A stretch of 64,000 nucleotides of DNA from Thioalkalivibrio sp. ALJ24 (GCF_000377785.1 NZ_KB898725.1:245775-309774); one strand, 5' to 3'. Counted from the first letter of the stretch, positions 9,023 through 18,820 are shown. A program made the numbers and translations. Notes: generated from the sequence alone by a model not told the origin.

Positions 9023-10760
9023 GCGCGGCCTCGGCGGCGAATGCCACCGTCTCGCTGAGCGTCGGATGCGGATGCACGGTCAGGCCGATGTCCTCCATCT
9101 CCGCCCCCATCTCCAGCGCCAGCATCGCCTCGCCGATCAGGTCGCCGGCGGACGGCCCGACCAGCCCGGCGCCGATCACCCGGCCCTCGGCGTCGAACAG
9201 CAGCTTGGTCATGCCGTCCTCGGCGCCCAGCGCGATTGCCCGGCCGGAGGCGGCCCAGGGGAACACGCCCTTGGTATATTCGATGCCGTCGGCCTTCGCC
9301 TGTTCCTCGGTCACGCCCATCCACGCGACCTCCGGGTGGGTGTAGGCCACCGAGGGGATCGCGCGCGCGTCGAAGTGCACCTTGTGCCCGGCGATCACCT
9401 CGGCGGCGACCTTGCCCTCGTGGGTCGCCTTGTGCGCCAGCATCGGCTGGCCGACCACGTCGCCGATGGCGAAGATGTGCTCGACATTGGTGCGCTGCTG
9501 GCTGTCGACCTCGATAAAGCCGCGCTCGCTGACCTGTACCCCGGCGGCCTCGGCGTTGATCTTCGCGCCGTTCGGGCTGCGCCCCACGGCCACCAGCACG
9601 CGGTCGAAGGTGTCCTCTTCCGGCAGGCCCTTCGCCTCGCCCTCGAAACGGCAGACGATGCCCTGATCGGTGGCCTCGGCCCCGCTGACCTTGCTCTTGA
9701 GGAAGATGTTCTCGAAACGCTTCTTCGCGCGCTTCTCGAACGGGCGCACGATGTCGCGGTCCGCCCCCGGCATCAGGGTGTCGGACAGCTCGACCACCGT
9801 GACCTTCGTGCCCAGCGACTCGTACACGCAGGCCATCTCCAGGCCGATGATGCCGCCGCCGACCACCAGCATGCGCTCGGGGATGTCGGCCAGATCCAGC
9901 GCATCGGTGGAATCCATCACCCGGTCGTCGTCCCAGGGGAAGCCGGGCAGTTTCACCGCCTGCGAGCCGACGGAGATGATCGCGTGCTCGAATCCGATCA
10001 CCTCGCGGCCATTGTCGCCCTCGACGGCGATGCTGTGGGCCCCGGTGAATTCGCCGACGCCCTGCACCACGCGCACCTTGCGCTGCTTGGCCAGCTGCTT
10101 CAGGCCGCCGGTCAGCTTCTTGACCGTCTTGTCCTTGTAGCCGCGCAGGCCGTCAAGGTCGATCTCCGGTTCACCGAACTTGATGCCCAGCTCGGCGAAG
10201 CGCTCGGCCTCGTGCAGTACCTCGCCGGCGTGCAGCAGCGCCTTGGACGGGATGCAGCCGACGTTCAGGCAGACCCCGCCGATCTGCGGATAGCGTTCGA
10301 CCATCACCACGTCCAGCCCCAGGTCCGCGGCGCGGAACGCGGCGGTGTAGCCGCCGGGGCCGGAGCCCAGCACCAGCACCTGGCACTGGCTGTCGGTATT
10401 CGGGTCGGCCGCGGCCTGCGGCGCCGGGGCGGAGGACGCCCCGGCCGCGCCTGCGGACTCGGAGCCTGCGCTCCCGGTGTCCCCGGCCGGGGCGGAGGCT
10501 TCGCCGCCCGCCGCTTCCCCGCCCGTCTCCAGCTCCAGGATCGGATCCCCCTGAGACACCCGCTGGCCGGTCTTCACGTGCACGGCCTTGACCGTACCCG
10601 CCTGCGGTGCCGGGACATCGATGGTCGCCTTGTCCGATTCGAGCGTGATCAGCGGGTCTTCCGGGGCGATGGTGCTGCCCGACTGGACCAGGACCTCGAT
10701 GATCTCGACGTCCTTGAAGTCGCCGATGTCGGGGACCTCGACGGTGGTGGTCTGACTCAT
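8985..10760 (-). CDS. lpdA: Dihydrolipoyl dehydrogenase with N-terminal lipoyl domain (PDH E3)
   Basis: A 591-residue E3 of the pyruvate dehydrogenase complex, which reoxidises dihydrolipoamide with NAD+. It is longer than the usual ~475 residues because residues 1-80 are a lipoyl domain (Lys44 in LESDKATID), followed by an Ala/Gly/Pro linker to about residue 120. The FAD loop is LVLGSGPGGYTAAFRA, the redox disulfide is in GGVCLNVGCIPSKALL, and the C-terminal catalytic His is in HPHPTLSE. The lipoyl domain closely resembles that of the neighbouring E2. E3s with fused lipoyl domains are known in several proteobacteria. It is the last gene of the aceE-aceF-lpdA operon. Confidence 0.96.
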   Translation of the reverse strand: MSQTTTVEVPDIGDFKDVEIIEVLVQSGSTIAPEDPLITLESDKATIDVPAPQAGTVKAVHVKTGQRVSQGDPILELETGGEAAGGEASAPAGDTGSAGSESAGAAGASSAPAPQAAADPNTDSQCQVLVLGSGPGGYTAAFRAADLGLDVVMVERYPQIGGVCLNVGCIPSKALLHAGEVLHEAERFAELGIKFGEPEIDLDGLRGYKDKTVKKLTGGLKQLAKQRKVRVVQGVGEFTGAHSIAVEGDNGREVIGFEHAIISVGSQAVKLPGFPWDDDRVMDSTDALDLADIPERMLVVGGGIIGLEMACVYESLGTKVTVVELSDTLMPGADRDIVRPFEKRAKKRFENIFLKSKVSGAEATDQGIVCRFEGEAKGLPEEDTFDRVLVAVGRSPNGAKINAEAAGVQVSERGFIEVDSQQRTNVEHIFAIGDVVGQPMLAHKATHEGKVAAEVIAGHKVHFDARAIPSVAYTHPEVAWMGVTEEQAKADGIEYTKGVFPWAASGRAIALGAEDGMTKLLFDAEGRVIGAGLVGPSAGDLIGEAMLALEMGAEMEDIGLTVHPHPTLSETVAFAAEAAHGSITDILPPKK

Positions 10761-10776
10761 GACAAAGCTCCGGTCG

Positions 10777-12141
10777 TTACAGCAGCATGCGCCGCATGTC
10801 GGACAGCAGCGCGCTCAGCGTGGTGGTGAAGCGGGCGCCCAGGGCCCCGTCGATCACCCGGTGGTCGTAGGACAGCGCCATCGGCAGCACCAGACGCGGC
10901 TCGAATTCCTCGCCGTTCCAGACCGGCTGCATCGAGGCCTTCGACACCCCGAGGATGGCGACCTCCGGGGCATTGACGATGGGCGTGAACTGGGTGCCGC
11001 CGATGCCGCCGAGGCTGGAGATGGTCAGGCAGCCGCCCTGCATGTCGGCGGGCTTGAGTTTCTTCTCGCGCGCCCGTTTCGACAGGTCCATCAGTTCGGA
11101 GGCGATGTCCACCAGACTCTTGCGGTCGACGTCGCGTACCACCGGAACCACCAGACCATCCGGCGTATCCACGGCCACGCCCAGGTGGTAGTACTGCTTG
11201 ATCACCAGGTTCTCGCCGGTCGCGTCCAGCGAGGCATTGAAGCGCGGGTATTCCTTGAGCGCGGAGACCACCGCTTTCATCAGGAACGGCAGGAAGGTGA
11301 TCTTGACCCCCTGCTTCTCGTATTCGGCCTTCAGCGATTTGCGGAAGTCCTCCAGCTCGGTGATGTCGGCCTCGTCGAACTGCGTCACGTGCGGGACGGT
11401 GACCCAGTTGCGATGCAGGTTCTGGCCGGTGAGCCGGTTGATCTTCGACAGCGGCCGGGTCTCGATCGGTCCGAACTCGGAGAAATCGATCTCCGGCATG
11501 GGTTCGACCCCCAGTCCGGAACCGGCGGGCTGGCTGAGCGCGCGCTTGACGAAGGCCTGCACGTCCTCGCGCAGGATGCGCCCCTTGCGACCGCTCCCCT
11601 CGACCTTGGACAGGTCGACCCCGAGCTCGCGCGCGAACTTGCGCACCACGGGCGAGGCGTGGGCGCGACGGAACGCGGACTCGTTCTCGATATGGGCGGT
11701 GGGCGATGGCCGCGGGCCGCCCTGGCCGGCCAGCGCGCCGGTACCCCCCGAGTCGCCGGCCGATGCCCTGGCCGGCGCGGACCCGGTATCCGGCGCGCTG
11801 GCCGCTGCCGCGGATGCCGATTCTTCGCCACCGGTGGAGGCAGCCGGCTCGGCGGCGGCCTCCGCCGGAGCTTCCCCGGCACCACTGGCGGCAGCCTCGT
11901 CCGCGGGTGCCAGTTCGAGGATCGCATCCCCCTGCGAGACGCGGTCCCCGGCCTTGACCTTCATGCCCTGCACGGTACCGCCCTGCGGTGCCGGGATCTC
12001 GATGGAGGCCTTGTCCGACTCCAGGGTGATCAGCGGGTCCTCGGGCGCCACGGTGTCACCCGGCTTGACCAGTACCTCGATGATCTCGACGTCCTTGAAG
12101 TCACCGATGTCGGGGACTTCAACCGTAATCGTGTCGCTCAT
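10777..12141 (-). CDS. aceF: Dihydrolipoamide acetyltransferase (PDH E2)
   Basis: A 454-residue E2 core subunit. Domain order: one lipoyl domain (residues 1-80, Lys44 in ESDKASIEIP), an Ala/Ser/Pro linker, a peripheral subunit-binding domain around ASPVVRKFARELGVDLSKV, and the catalytic acetyltransferase domain ending with the active-site SYDHRVIDGALGARF. It transfers acetyl groups from E1 to coenzyme A. It has one lipoyl domain, whereas enteric AceF has three; the extra lipoyl domain on E3 may partly compensate. It lies 27 bases after aceE and 16 bases before lpdA. Confidence 0.96.
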   Translation of the reverse strand: MSDTITVEVPDIGDFKDVEIIEVLVKPGDTVAPEDPLITLESDKASIEIPAPQGGTVQGMKVKAGDRVSQGDAILELAPADEAAASGAGEAPAEAAAEPAASTGGEESASAAAASAPDTGSAPARASAGDSGGTGALAGQGGPRPSPTAHIENESAFRRAHASPVVRKFARELGVDLSKVEGSGRKGRILREDVQAFVKRALSQPAGSGLGVEPMPEIDFSEFGPIETRPLSKINRLTGQNLHRNWVTVPHVTQFDEADITELEDFRKSLKAEYEKQGVKITFLPFLMKAVVSALKEYPRFNASLDATGENLVIKQYYHLGVAVDTPDGLVVPVVRDVDRKSLVDIASELMDLSKRAREKKLKPADMQGGCLTISSLGGIGGTQFTPIVNAPEVAILGVSKASMQPVWNGEEFEPRLVLPMALSYDHRVIDGALGARFTTTLSALLSDMRRMLL

Positions 12142-12168
12142 GTCTGCTCCTGCCTCGGGACGCCGGCC

Positions 12169-14832
12169 TCAGGCCTGCAGGGGATTGGGACGATCGGTAT
12201 CGATCTCGTATTTGTCGATCGCCTCGCGGACGGTCTTCGCCTCGACGGTCCCGGCATCGGCCAGGGCCTTCAGCGCGGTCACCGCGATGTGGTAGCGGTC
12301 GACCTCGAAGTGGCGCCGTAGCGCGGAGCGCAGGTCCGAACGGCCGAAACCGTCGGTGCCCAGCACGCGATAGTCGGCCGGCACATAGGCGCGGATCTGA
12401 TCGGCGAAGTTCGACACGTAGTCGGTGGCCGCGACCACCGGCGCCCCGGAGTCGCCCAGGCACTGCTCGACCCAGCTGCGACGGGGCTTCGCGTCCGGAT
12501 GCAGTCGGGCATGGCGCTCGCAGTCGCGACCGTCACGCGCCAGCTCGGTGAAACTGGTCGCGCTCCAGACTTCGGCCGACACGCCGAAGTCCTGCTCCAG
12601 CAGCGCCGCGGCCTCGATCGCCTCGCGCAGGATAGTGCCGGAACCCAGCAGGCGGACCTTCTTTTTCTTGCGTCCGCCGGCCTGGAAGCGATACAGGCCA
12701 CGGCGGATGCCCTCTTCGGCGCCCTCCGGCATCGCCGGCTGATGGTAGTTCTCGTTCATCGCCGTGATGTAGTAGAAGACACTCTCCTGCTCGCGGAACA
12801 TGCGCCGCATGCCGTCCTGCACGATCACCGCCAGCTCGTAGGCGAACGTCGGATCGTAGGCGATGCAGTTGGGCACGTTGGCCGCCATCATGTGGCTGTG
12901 GCCGTCGTTGTGCTGCAGCCCTTCGCCGGCCAGGGTGGTGCGCCCGGCGGTGCCGCCGATCAGGAACCCGCGCGCCCGCTGGTCGCCGGCGGCCCAGATC
13001 AGGTCGCCGATGCGCTGGAACCCGAACATCGAGTAGAAGATGTAGAACGGGATGGTCGCCACGCCGTGGGTGGAGTAGGACGTCGCGGCGGCGATCCAGG
13101 AGGAGATCGAGCCGGCCTCGTTGATCCCTTCCTCCAGGATCTGGCCGCCCTTGTCCTCCTTGTAATACATCACCTGGTCCTTGTCCTGCGGCTCGTAGAG
13201 CTGGCCGACCGAGGAATAGATGCCCAGCTGGCGGAACAGGCCTTCCATGCCGAAGGTACGCGCCTCGTCCGGCACGATCGGGACCACGTGCCGGCCGATC
13301 TTCTTGTCACGCGCGAGGATCTGCAGCATGCGCACGAAGGCCATGGTGGTGGACATCTCGCGGTCGCCGGAATCCTCCATCAGGGCGGAGAAGGCATCCA
13401 GTTCCGGGACCTCCAGCGGCGTGGTCATGTGCCGGCGCTGCGGCAGATAGCCGCCCAGGGCTTTCCGCCGCTCGTGCATGTACTGCATCTCTTCGGAGTC
13501 GGGATCCGGCTTGACGTACTCGGCGCGTTCGACCTGCTCGTCGGACAGCGGGATATTGAAGCGGTCACGGAAGTGCTTCATGTCCTCCGTGTCCATCTTC
13601 TTCTGACTGTGAGTGCGGTTCTGGGCCTCGCCCGCCGACCCCATGCCGTAGCCCTTCACGGTGTGCGCCAGGATCACGGTCGGCTGTCCGGTATGCTCCA
13701 TGGCCTCCTTGTAGGCCGCGTAGACCTTCACCGGGTCGTGCCCGCCGCGATTCAGGCGCCAGATCTCCTCGTCGGACATGTTGGCGACCATCGCCTTGAG
13801 CTCCGGATACTTGCCGAAGAAGTGCTCGCGCACGTAGGCCCCGTCATTGGCCTTGTAGTTCTGGAAGTCGCCGTCGACCGCTTCCATCATGCGTTTCTGC
13901 AGCAGGCCGTCGGTGTCCTTGGCCAGCAGCGGCTCCCAGTAGCGCCCCCAAAGGACCTTGATGACGTTCCAGCCGGCGCCACGGAAGATCGCCTCCAGCT
14001 CCTGCACGATCTTGCCGTTGCCGCGCACCGGACCATCCAGGCGCTGCAGGTTGCAGTTCACCACCCAGGTCAGGTTGTCGAGTTTCTCGCGCGAGGCCAG
14101 GGTAATCGCCCCCATGGTCTCGGGCTCGTCGACCTCGCCGTCGCCGACGAAGCTCCAGACATGACGATTCGCGGTCTGCGCCAGCCCGCGATCCTGCAGG
14201 TAGCGCATGAACCGTGCCTGGTAGATGCTCATGATCGGGCCCAGTCCCATGGACACCGTCGGGAACTGCCAGAAGTCCGGCATCAGCCAGGGATGCGGGT
14301 AGGAGGACAGGCCCTTGCCGTCCACCTCGCGGCGGAAATGATCCAGCTGCTCCTCGGTGAGACGTCCCTCGAGGAAGGCGCGGGCATAGATGCCGGGCGA
14401 GGAATGTCCCTGGGCGAACACCAGATCGCCACCATGCTCGTGTGACGGGGCCCGCCAGAAATGATTGAAACCGACGTCATAGAGCGTGGCTCCGGAAGCA
14501 AAGGACGCGATGTGCCCGCCCAGTTCCGGCGACACCCGGTTGGCCTTGACCACCATCGCCATCGCGTTCCAGCGGATGTAGGAACGGATGCGGTGCTCCA
14601 GCGCCCCGTCGCCGGGGTAGACCGGCTCGAGATGCGGCGGAATGGTGTTCACGTATGCGGTGTTGGCCGAGTACGGGAGGTAGGCGCCGCTGCGCCGGGC
14701 CTTGTCCACCAGGGCCTCCAGCAGGGCATGAGCCCGCTCGGGACCGTCGGCCTCCATCACGGAGGCGAGGGCGTCGATCCACTCCTGGGTTTCCTGCGGA
14801 TCGATGTCGTTCGGGATGGCGTTCGGGTCCAT
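12169..14832 (-). CDS. aceE: Pyruvate dehydrogenase E1, homodimeric type
   Basis: An 887-residue thiamine-diphosphate-dependent E1, the length expected for the homodimeric AceE family of gammaproteobacteria. The start is MDPNAIPNDIDPQETQEWID, typical of AceE. The ThDP-binding segment is around FVGDGEVDEPETMGAITLAS, with EKLDNLTWVVNCNLQRLDGP just after. It decarboxylates pyruvate and reductively acetylates the lipoyl groups of E2. It is the first gene of the operon. A sigma70-like promoter (14944-14973) lies about 110 bases upstream, in the 229-base divergent region shared with rnt. Confidence 0.97.
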   Translation of the reverse strand: MDPNAIPNDIDPQETQEWIDALASVMEADGPERAHALLEALVDKARRSGAYLPYSANTAYVNTIPPHLEPVYPGDGALEHRIRSYIRWNAMAMVVKANRVSPELGGHIASFASGATLYDVGFNHFWRAPSHEHGGDLVFAQGHSSPGIYARAFLEGRLTEEQLDHFRREVDGKGLSSYPHPWLMPDFWQFPTVSMGLGPIMSIYQARFMRYLQDRGLAQTANRHVWSFVGDGEVDEPETMGAITLASREKLDNLTWVVNCNLQRLDGPVRGNGKIVQELEAIFRGAGWNVIKVLWGRYWEPLLAKDTDGLLQKRMMEAVDGDFQNYKANDGAYVREHFFGKYPELKAMVANMSDEEIWRLNRGGHDPVKVYAAYKEAMEHTGQPTVILAHTVKGYGMGSAGEAQNRTHSQKKMDTEDMKHFRDRFNIPLSDEQVERAEYVKPDPDSEEMQYMHERRKALGGYLPQRRHMTTPLEVPELDAFSALMEDSGDREMSTTMAFVRMLQILARDKKIGRHVVPIVPDEARTFGMEGLFRQLGIYSSVGQLYEPQDKDQVMYYKEDKGGQILEEGINEAGSISSWIAAATSYSTHGVATIPFYIFYSMFGFQRIGDLIWAAGDQRARGFLIGGTAGRTTLAGEGLQHNDGHSHMMAANVPNCIAYDPTFAYELAVIVQDGMRRMFREQESVFYYITAMNENYHQPAMPEGAEEGIRRGLYRFQAGGRKKKKVRLLGSGTILREAIEAAALLEQDFGVSAEVWSATSFTELARDGRDCERHARLHPDAKPRRSWVEQCLGDSGAPVVAATDYVSNFADQIRAYVPADYRVLGTDGFGRSDLRSALRRHFEVDRYHIAVTALKALADAGTVEAKTVREAIDKYEIDTDRPNPLQA

Positions 14833-14943
14833 GCGTCTTCCCCTGAAAACGGGTTGGGAAACGGGTCGCGGGCGCGGGGCCTTGCCACCGGGCGCGGGGC
14901 GGTTCTGCTAACATGCCGCGGCCCGGGCGGACAGAAAGGCGCA

Positions 14944-14973
14944 AGTATCCCGACTGTGCTGCCAGCAGGTCAA
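14944..14973 (-). promoter_or_regulatory. Putative sigma70 promoter for aceE operon
   Basis: Read on the minus strand, a TTGACC (-35, 14968-14973) is followed by 18 bases and then GATACT (-10, 14944-14949). It points toward aceE and sits in the gap between the divergent aceE and rnt genes. Nothing else stands out in this 229-base gap, and no PdhR-like operator was identified with confidence. Confidence 0.45.
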
Positions 14974-15061
14974 GCGAAAGCGTTCTATGGCGCCGATCTC
15001 CCGTAAAACAGGGGCGAAGTGAACAGATCTTCCCGGAACCGATCCGAACCAAGGTAACCGC

Positions 15062-15748
15062 ATGGCCGCACCCGCCCAGCTCGAACCCTCGCACCGCCCG
15101 ATGGCCCACCGCTTCCGCGGCTTTCTGCCCGTGGTGGTGGACGTGGAGACCGGCGGCTTCGACTGCGAACGCCACGCCCTGCTGCAGGTCGCGGCGGTGT
15201 TCCTGCGCCGCAACGAACAGGACCGCCTGGAGCGCGCCCACACCGTCAGCCTGCACGTGCGTCCTTTCGAAGGGTCGGAGATGGATCCGAAATCGCTGGA
15301 GGTCAACGGGATCGACCCCTATCACCCGCTGCGCGCGGCCTGGCCGGAAGACCAGGCCATGGGGCGACTGTTCAGCGAGGTACGCCGCGAGGTCAAGCTG
15401 AACCTGTGCAAGCGCGCGATCCTGGTGGGTCACAACGCCCATTTCGACCTCGGCTTCGTGCACAAGGCCGCGGAGCGCTGCGGCATCAAGCGCAACCCCT
15501 TCCACCCGTTCAGCAGCCTGGACACGGTGACGCTGTCCGCGCTGGCCTACGGCCAGACCGTGCTCGCGCGTGCAGCGCGTGCCGCCGGACTGGAGTGGGA
15601 CAACGAGTCGGCCCACAGCGCGGCCTTCGATGCCGAGAAGACCGCCGACGTGTTCTGCGCGGTCGCCAACCACTGGCAGGACCACATCGGCGTGCCGCAG
15701 GCCGCGCTGCAGCTGCCCGACCCCGAGGAACTGCCGCCCGGCAGCTGA
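15062..15748 (+). CDS. rnt: Ribonuclease T
   Basis: A 228-residue DEDD-family 3'-5' exonuclease that trims the 3' ends of tRNAs and other stable RNAs. Exo I motif is VVVDVETGGFDCERHALLQV, Exo II is VGHNAHFDLGF, and the Exo III region is HSAAFDAEKTADVFC. Length and layout are those of RNase T. It is a single-gene unit: divergent from aceE and convergent with grxD, with an inverted repeat in between. Confidence 0.95.
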   Translation: MAAPAQLEPSHRPMAHRFRGFLPVVVDVETGGFDCERHALLQVAAVFLRRNEQDRLERAHTVSLHVRPFEGSEMDPKSLEVNGIDPYHPLRAAWPEDQAMGRLFSEVRREVKLNLCKRAILVGHNAHFDLGFVHKAAERCGIKRNPFHPFSSLDTVTLSALAYGQTVLARAARAAGLEWDNESAHSAAFDAEKTADVFCAVANHWQDHIGVPQAALQLPDPEELPPGS

Positions 15749-15752
15749 GCAC

Positions 15753-15788
15753 AAAAAAGGCCCGTCACCGCGATCGCGGTGACGGGCC
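15753..15788 (-). terminator. Rho-independent terminator for grxD
   Basis: A perfect 14-bp stem (15759-15772 with 15775-15788) centred on GATC is followed, on the minus strand, by six T's (15753-15758). It therefore terminates the leftward grxD message with a U-run. On the plus strand the hairpin could also slow transcription leaving rnt, but there is no T-run on that side. Confidence 0.9.
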
Positions 15789-15811
15789 GGGCACGGAGCG
15801 GGCCGGTCGCT

Positions 15812-16150
15812 TCAGCCGGCGTTGCGCTGGGCGTGCTTGTCGTGGGCCTCGTCGACCATCTTCTTCAGCTCACCGCTCTCGAACATCTCAAGGGTAATGT
15901 CGCAGCCCCCGATCAGCTCGCCGTCGATGTAGACCTGCGGGAAGGTCGGCCAGTCCGCGAAGCGCGGCAGATTCTGCATGACTTCCTGGTCGGCGATCAC
16001 GTTCACGTAGCCGAATTCGCGCTCGCAGCGCTTCAGCGCCTCGACCGCGCGGCTGGAGAAGCCGCACATCGGGAACTGCGGGCTCCCCTTCATGAAGATC
16101 ACGACCGGGTTTTCTTCCACCTGCTGGCGAATGCGGTCCATTACGTCCAT
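15812..16150 (-). CDS. grxD: Monothiol glutaredoxin (Grx4 type)
   Basis: A 112-residue monothiol glutaredoxin with the diagnostic CGFS active site (Cys29 in FPMCGFSSRAVEAL) and the downstream TFPQVYIDGELIGGCDI glutathione-binding segment. Proteins of this type bind a [2Fe-2S] cluster, usually with glutathione and sometimes with BolA, and serve in iron-sulfur cluster delivery. It is 96 bases downstream of ychF on the same strand and is followed by a strong terminator. Confidence 0.96.
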   Translation of the reverse strand: MDVMDRIRQQVEENPVVIFMKGSPQFPMCGFSSRAVEALKRCEREFGYVNVIADQEVMQNLPRFADWPTFPQVYIDGELIGGCDITLEMFESGELKKMVDEAHDKHAQRNAG

Positions 16151-16246
16151 CGCTGTACTCCTGATTCGGGCCTGTTGGGTGTTTGCGTCAAGGAACGGCA
16201 GCGGACGGGGCTTGCCCGACCCCGCAGCAAAGTCCGACCGTGATGG

Positions 16247-17341
16247 TCAGACATTAAAGCGAAAATGTACAACATCCCCCTCGCGCATGACGTATTCCTT
16301 GCCTTCGAGACGCCATTTGCCGACATCCTTCGCCCCCTGCTCGCCGCCGTGCGCCACGTAATCGTCGTAGCCGACCACCTCGGCTCGAATGAATCCTTTC
16401 TCGAAGTCGGTGTGGATCACCCCGGCGGCCTGCGGCGCGGTCGAGCCCCGCCGCACGGTCCAAGCGCGCACCTCCTTCTCCCCGGCGGTGAAGAAGGTCT
16501 GCAGGTCCAGCAGCTCATAAGCAGTGCGGATCACCCGATCCAGGCCCGGCTCCTCCAGCCCCAGATCGGCCAGGAACTCGGCGCGCTCCTCGGGTTCCAG
16601 CACCGCGATCTCGGCCTCGATGGCGGCGCACACGCTTACCACCTGCGCCCCTTCCTCGGCGGCCTTATCCCGCACCGCCCTCACCTGCTCGTTGTCCTCG
16701 GCCAGACCGGCCTCGTCCACGTTGGCGATGTACATCAGCGGCTTGATGGTCAGCAGATGCAGGTCGTAGAGCAGCCCGAGCTCCTCGGGCTCCAGGGCCT
16801 GGGCCCGCACCGGGATGCCTTCGCCCAGACCCTCGGCGACCTTCTCCGCGGCACGCAGGCGGGCGATCGCTTCCTTGTCCTGAGACTTGGCCGCCCGGGT
16901 CAGGCGGGTAAGGGCCTTGTTGACGGTCTCGAGATCCGCAAGCATCAGCTCGGTACTGATGGTCTCGATGTCCGCCAGCGGATCCACGCGTCCGGATACG
17001 TGCACGATGTCGTCGTCCTCGAAGCAGCGAACCACCTGAGCGATGGCGTCGGTCTCGCGGATGTGCGCGAGGAACTGGTTGCCCAGCCCCTCGCCCTGGG
17101 CGGCCCCGGAGACCAGCCCGGCGATGTCGACGAACTCCACGGTGGTGGGCAGCACCCGTTCGGGCGAGACCAGCTCGGCGAGCTTCGCCAGCCGCGGGTC
17201 CGGCACTTCCACCACGCCCACGTTGGGGTCGATGGTGCAGAACGGGTAGTTTTCCGCCGCGATTTCCGCACGGGTGAGGGCGTTGAACAGGGTCGACTTG
17301 CCGACGTTCGGCAGGCCGACGATGCCGCATTTCAGGCTCAT
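16247..17341 (-). CDS. ychF: Redox-regulated ATPase/GTPase YchF
   Basis: A 364-residue Obg-family P-loop protein. The G1 motif is [18 protein letters not shown] at the extreme N-terminus and the G3 region is [14 protein letters not shown] coiled-coil insertion follows in the middle, and a C-terminal TGS domain ends with [20 protein letters not shown]. YchF (OLA1) prefers ATP and associates with ribosomes. It lies 42 bases after pth in the conserved order prs-rplY-pth-ychF. Confidence 0.96.
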   Translation of the reverse strand: MSLKCGIVGLPNVGKSTLFNALTRAEIAAENYPFCTIDPNVGVVEVPDPRLAKLAELVSPERVLPTTVEFVDIAGLVSGAAQGEGLGNQFLAHIRETDAIAQVVRCFEDDDIVHVSGRVDPLADIETISTELMLADLETVNKALTRLTRAAKSQDKEAIARLRAAEKVAEGLGEGIPVRAQALEPEELGLLYDLHLLTIKPLMYIANVDEAGLAEDNEQVRAVRDKAAEEGAQVVSVCAAIEAEIAVLEPEERAEFLADLGLEEPGLDRVIRTAYELLDLQTFFTAGEKEVRAWTVRRGSTAPQAAGVIHTDFEKGFIRAEVVGYDDYVAHGGEQGAKDVGKWRLEGKEYVMREGDVVHFRFNV

Positions 17342-17383
17342 GGGATTTCCTCGGATGTAACTCGGTGCTGGCTCGGTGCGGGC

Positions 17384-17980
17384 TCAGCCGGAGCCACGGC
17401 CGTGCAGGTTGCGCACGGCCTCGTCCCAGCGTCCCGCGAGCAGGGCCGGGATCTCGCGGGCCGCATCCTGCAGGGCGGCGTCGATCGCCCGGGCATCGTC
17501 GCGCCCCGGCCGATCCAGCACGTAGGGCACGACCTGATCGCGCTCCCCGGGATGCCCGATGCCAACGCGCAGACGACTGTACTCGGGGCCGCCCAGGTGC
17601 CGGTGCAGGTCCCGCAGGCCATTGTGTCCGCCGTGCCCGCCGCCATGCTTCAGGCGGACCACCCCGGGCTCGAGATCCAGCTCGTCGTGGACCACCAGGA
17701 TCTCCTCCGGGGCGATGCGGTAGAAATCGGTGCATTTGCGCACCGGCAGACCGCTCTTATTCATGAAGGACATCGGCTTGAGCAGCCAGGCGTCGCCTTC
17801 GGGCAGGGTCAGCCGGGCCGCCTCGCCGTCGAAGCGACCTTCCGCGCGAAACCGGGTACCGTGGTCGCGGGCCAGGGCATCCACAAACCAGAAGCCCGCG
17901 TTATGCCGGGTTTCGGCGTAACGCGGGCCCGGGTTGCCCAGACCGACCACCAGACGGATCGGTGCGTTCGGGCGGGTCAT
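17384..17980 (-). CDS. pth: Peptidyl-tRNA hydrolase
   Basis: A 198-residue Pth that releases peptides from prematurely dropped peptidyl-tRNA. The N-terminal VVGLGNPGPRYAETRHNAGF contains the catalytic His26. Later landmarks are KPMSFMNKSG, VVHDELDLEPG and KHGGGHGGHNGLRDL. The start is 23 bases after the rplY stop, so the two are co-transcribed. Length is typical. Confidence 0.97.
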   Translation of the reverse strand: MTRPNAPIRLVVGLGNPGPRYAETRHNAGFWFVDALARDHGTRFRAEGRFDGEAARLTLPEGDAWLLKPMSFMNKSGLPVRKCTDFYRIAPEEILVVHDELDLEPGVVRLKHGGGHGGHNGLRDLHRHLGGPEYSRLRVGIGHPGERDQVVPYVLDRPGRDDARAIDAALQDAAREIPALLAGRWDEAVRNLHGRGSG

Positions 17981-18003
17981 GCCAATGAGCGGGACAACGG
18001 CGA

Positions 18004-18699
18004 TCAGCCGTTGTCTTCTTCACCACCGGCTTCTTCGTCGCCGGCCTCGTCTCCGGCGTCCTCGCCCTCGCCGCCTTCGTCGGCGTCAGCGGCACCACCG
18101 CCGCCCTTGGCGGAACGCGGCAGCTGCACGGTCACGACCGCATAGTCGTAGTCGTCGCCCTGCATCAGCGCGACCATTTCGACACCATTCGGCAGATTGC
18201 CCTTCAGGTCGGACAGGTGCAGGGTCTCGCCAACGTCCACGTCGGTCATGTCGACCTCGATGGATTCCGGCAGGTCGTCCGGAAGGCACTCGACCTCGAT
18301 CTCGTTGACCTGGCGGTTGATCATGCCACCGCCGGGCTTGACGCCCTTGCAGGTCTCCTCGTTGGTGAAATGCACCGGCACGTTCACGCGGATCGGCTGA
18401 TTGGCGCTCACGCGCAGCAGGTCCACGTGGTAGATGGTCGGCTTGAACGGATGGCGCTGCACGTCACGCAGGATCGCCTTCTGCGACTTACCGTCCAGCT
18501 TGACCGTCAGGATGTGCGAATAGAACGCGTCTTCCTTCAGGTTGTGGACCATCGCGTTGTGATCCAGCGTGATCGGCACGGCCGGATCATCACCGCCATA
18601 CAGGATGGCGGGCAGTTTGCCGGCGCGACGCAGGCGGCGGCTCGCACTCGATCCCTGTTCGTCACGCTTTTCGGCTTCAAGGGTAAAGCTCATGCTCAT
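18004..18699 (-). CDS. rplY: 50S ribosomal protein L25 (CTC type)
   Basis: A 231-residue L25/general stress protein Ctc. The N-terminal domain (residues ~5-95) binds 5S rRNA; the C-terminal CTC domain follows ([40 protein letters not shown]). The protein ends in an extremely acidic tail of about 30 residues (Asp, Glu, Gly and Ala only), consistent with a moderately halophilic lifestyle. Start ATG 18699 has GGAG nine bases upstream; a second ATG two codons later is an alternative. It is preceded by a 127-base leader with three short hairpins after prs. Confidence 0.95.
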   Translation of the reverse strand: MSMSFTLEAEKRDEQGSSASRRLRRAGKLPAILYGGDDPAVPITLDHNAMVHNLKEDAFYSHILTVKLDGKSQKAILRDVQRHPFKPTIYHVDLLRVSANQPIRVNVPVHFTNEETCKGVKPGGGMINRQVNEIEVECLPDDLPESIEVDMTDVDVGETLHLSDLKGNLPNGVEMVALMQGDDYDYAVVTVQLPRSAKGGGGAADADEGGEGEDAGDEAGDEEAGGEEDNG

Positions 18700-18753
18700 G
18701 ATGACGTTCTCCAGAATGAACGCGCCCCACCCGCGACCAGGTGAGGCGTAAAG

Positions 18754-18820
18754 CGGGAGGCCCTTCCTCCCGGATTCGGGGTAGCCGGCGACCGCCGGCG
18801 GCGCTGACCGGCAATCCGGT
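18754..18820 (-). other. Three consecutive hairpins between prs and rplY
   Basis: Three inverted repeats follow each other in the 127-base gap. The first is 18754-18760 with 18766-18772 (7 bp, loop 5). The second is 18784-18789 with 18794-18799 (6 bp, loop 4). The third is 18807-18811 with 18816-18820 (5 bp, loop 4). None is followed by a T-run on the minus strand, so processing or mRNA stabilisation between prs and rplY is as likely as termination. Confidence 0.45.

Noticed and set aside
8919-10829. Very long open frame on the plus strand opposite lpdA
   Set aside because: Antisense shadow of a GC-rich gene: no homology, no ribosome-binding site, and lpdA/aceF on the other strand are unmistakable.
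12499-14445. Long plus-strand open frame opposite aceE
   Set aside because: Third-position GC bias of aceE leaves this frame open by chance; its translation is low-complexity and matches nothing.
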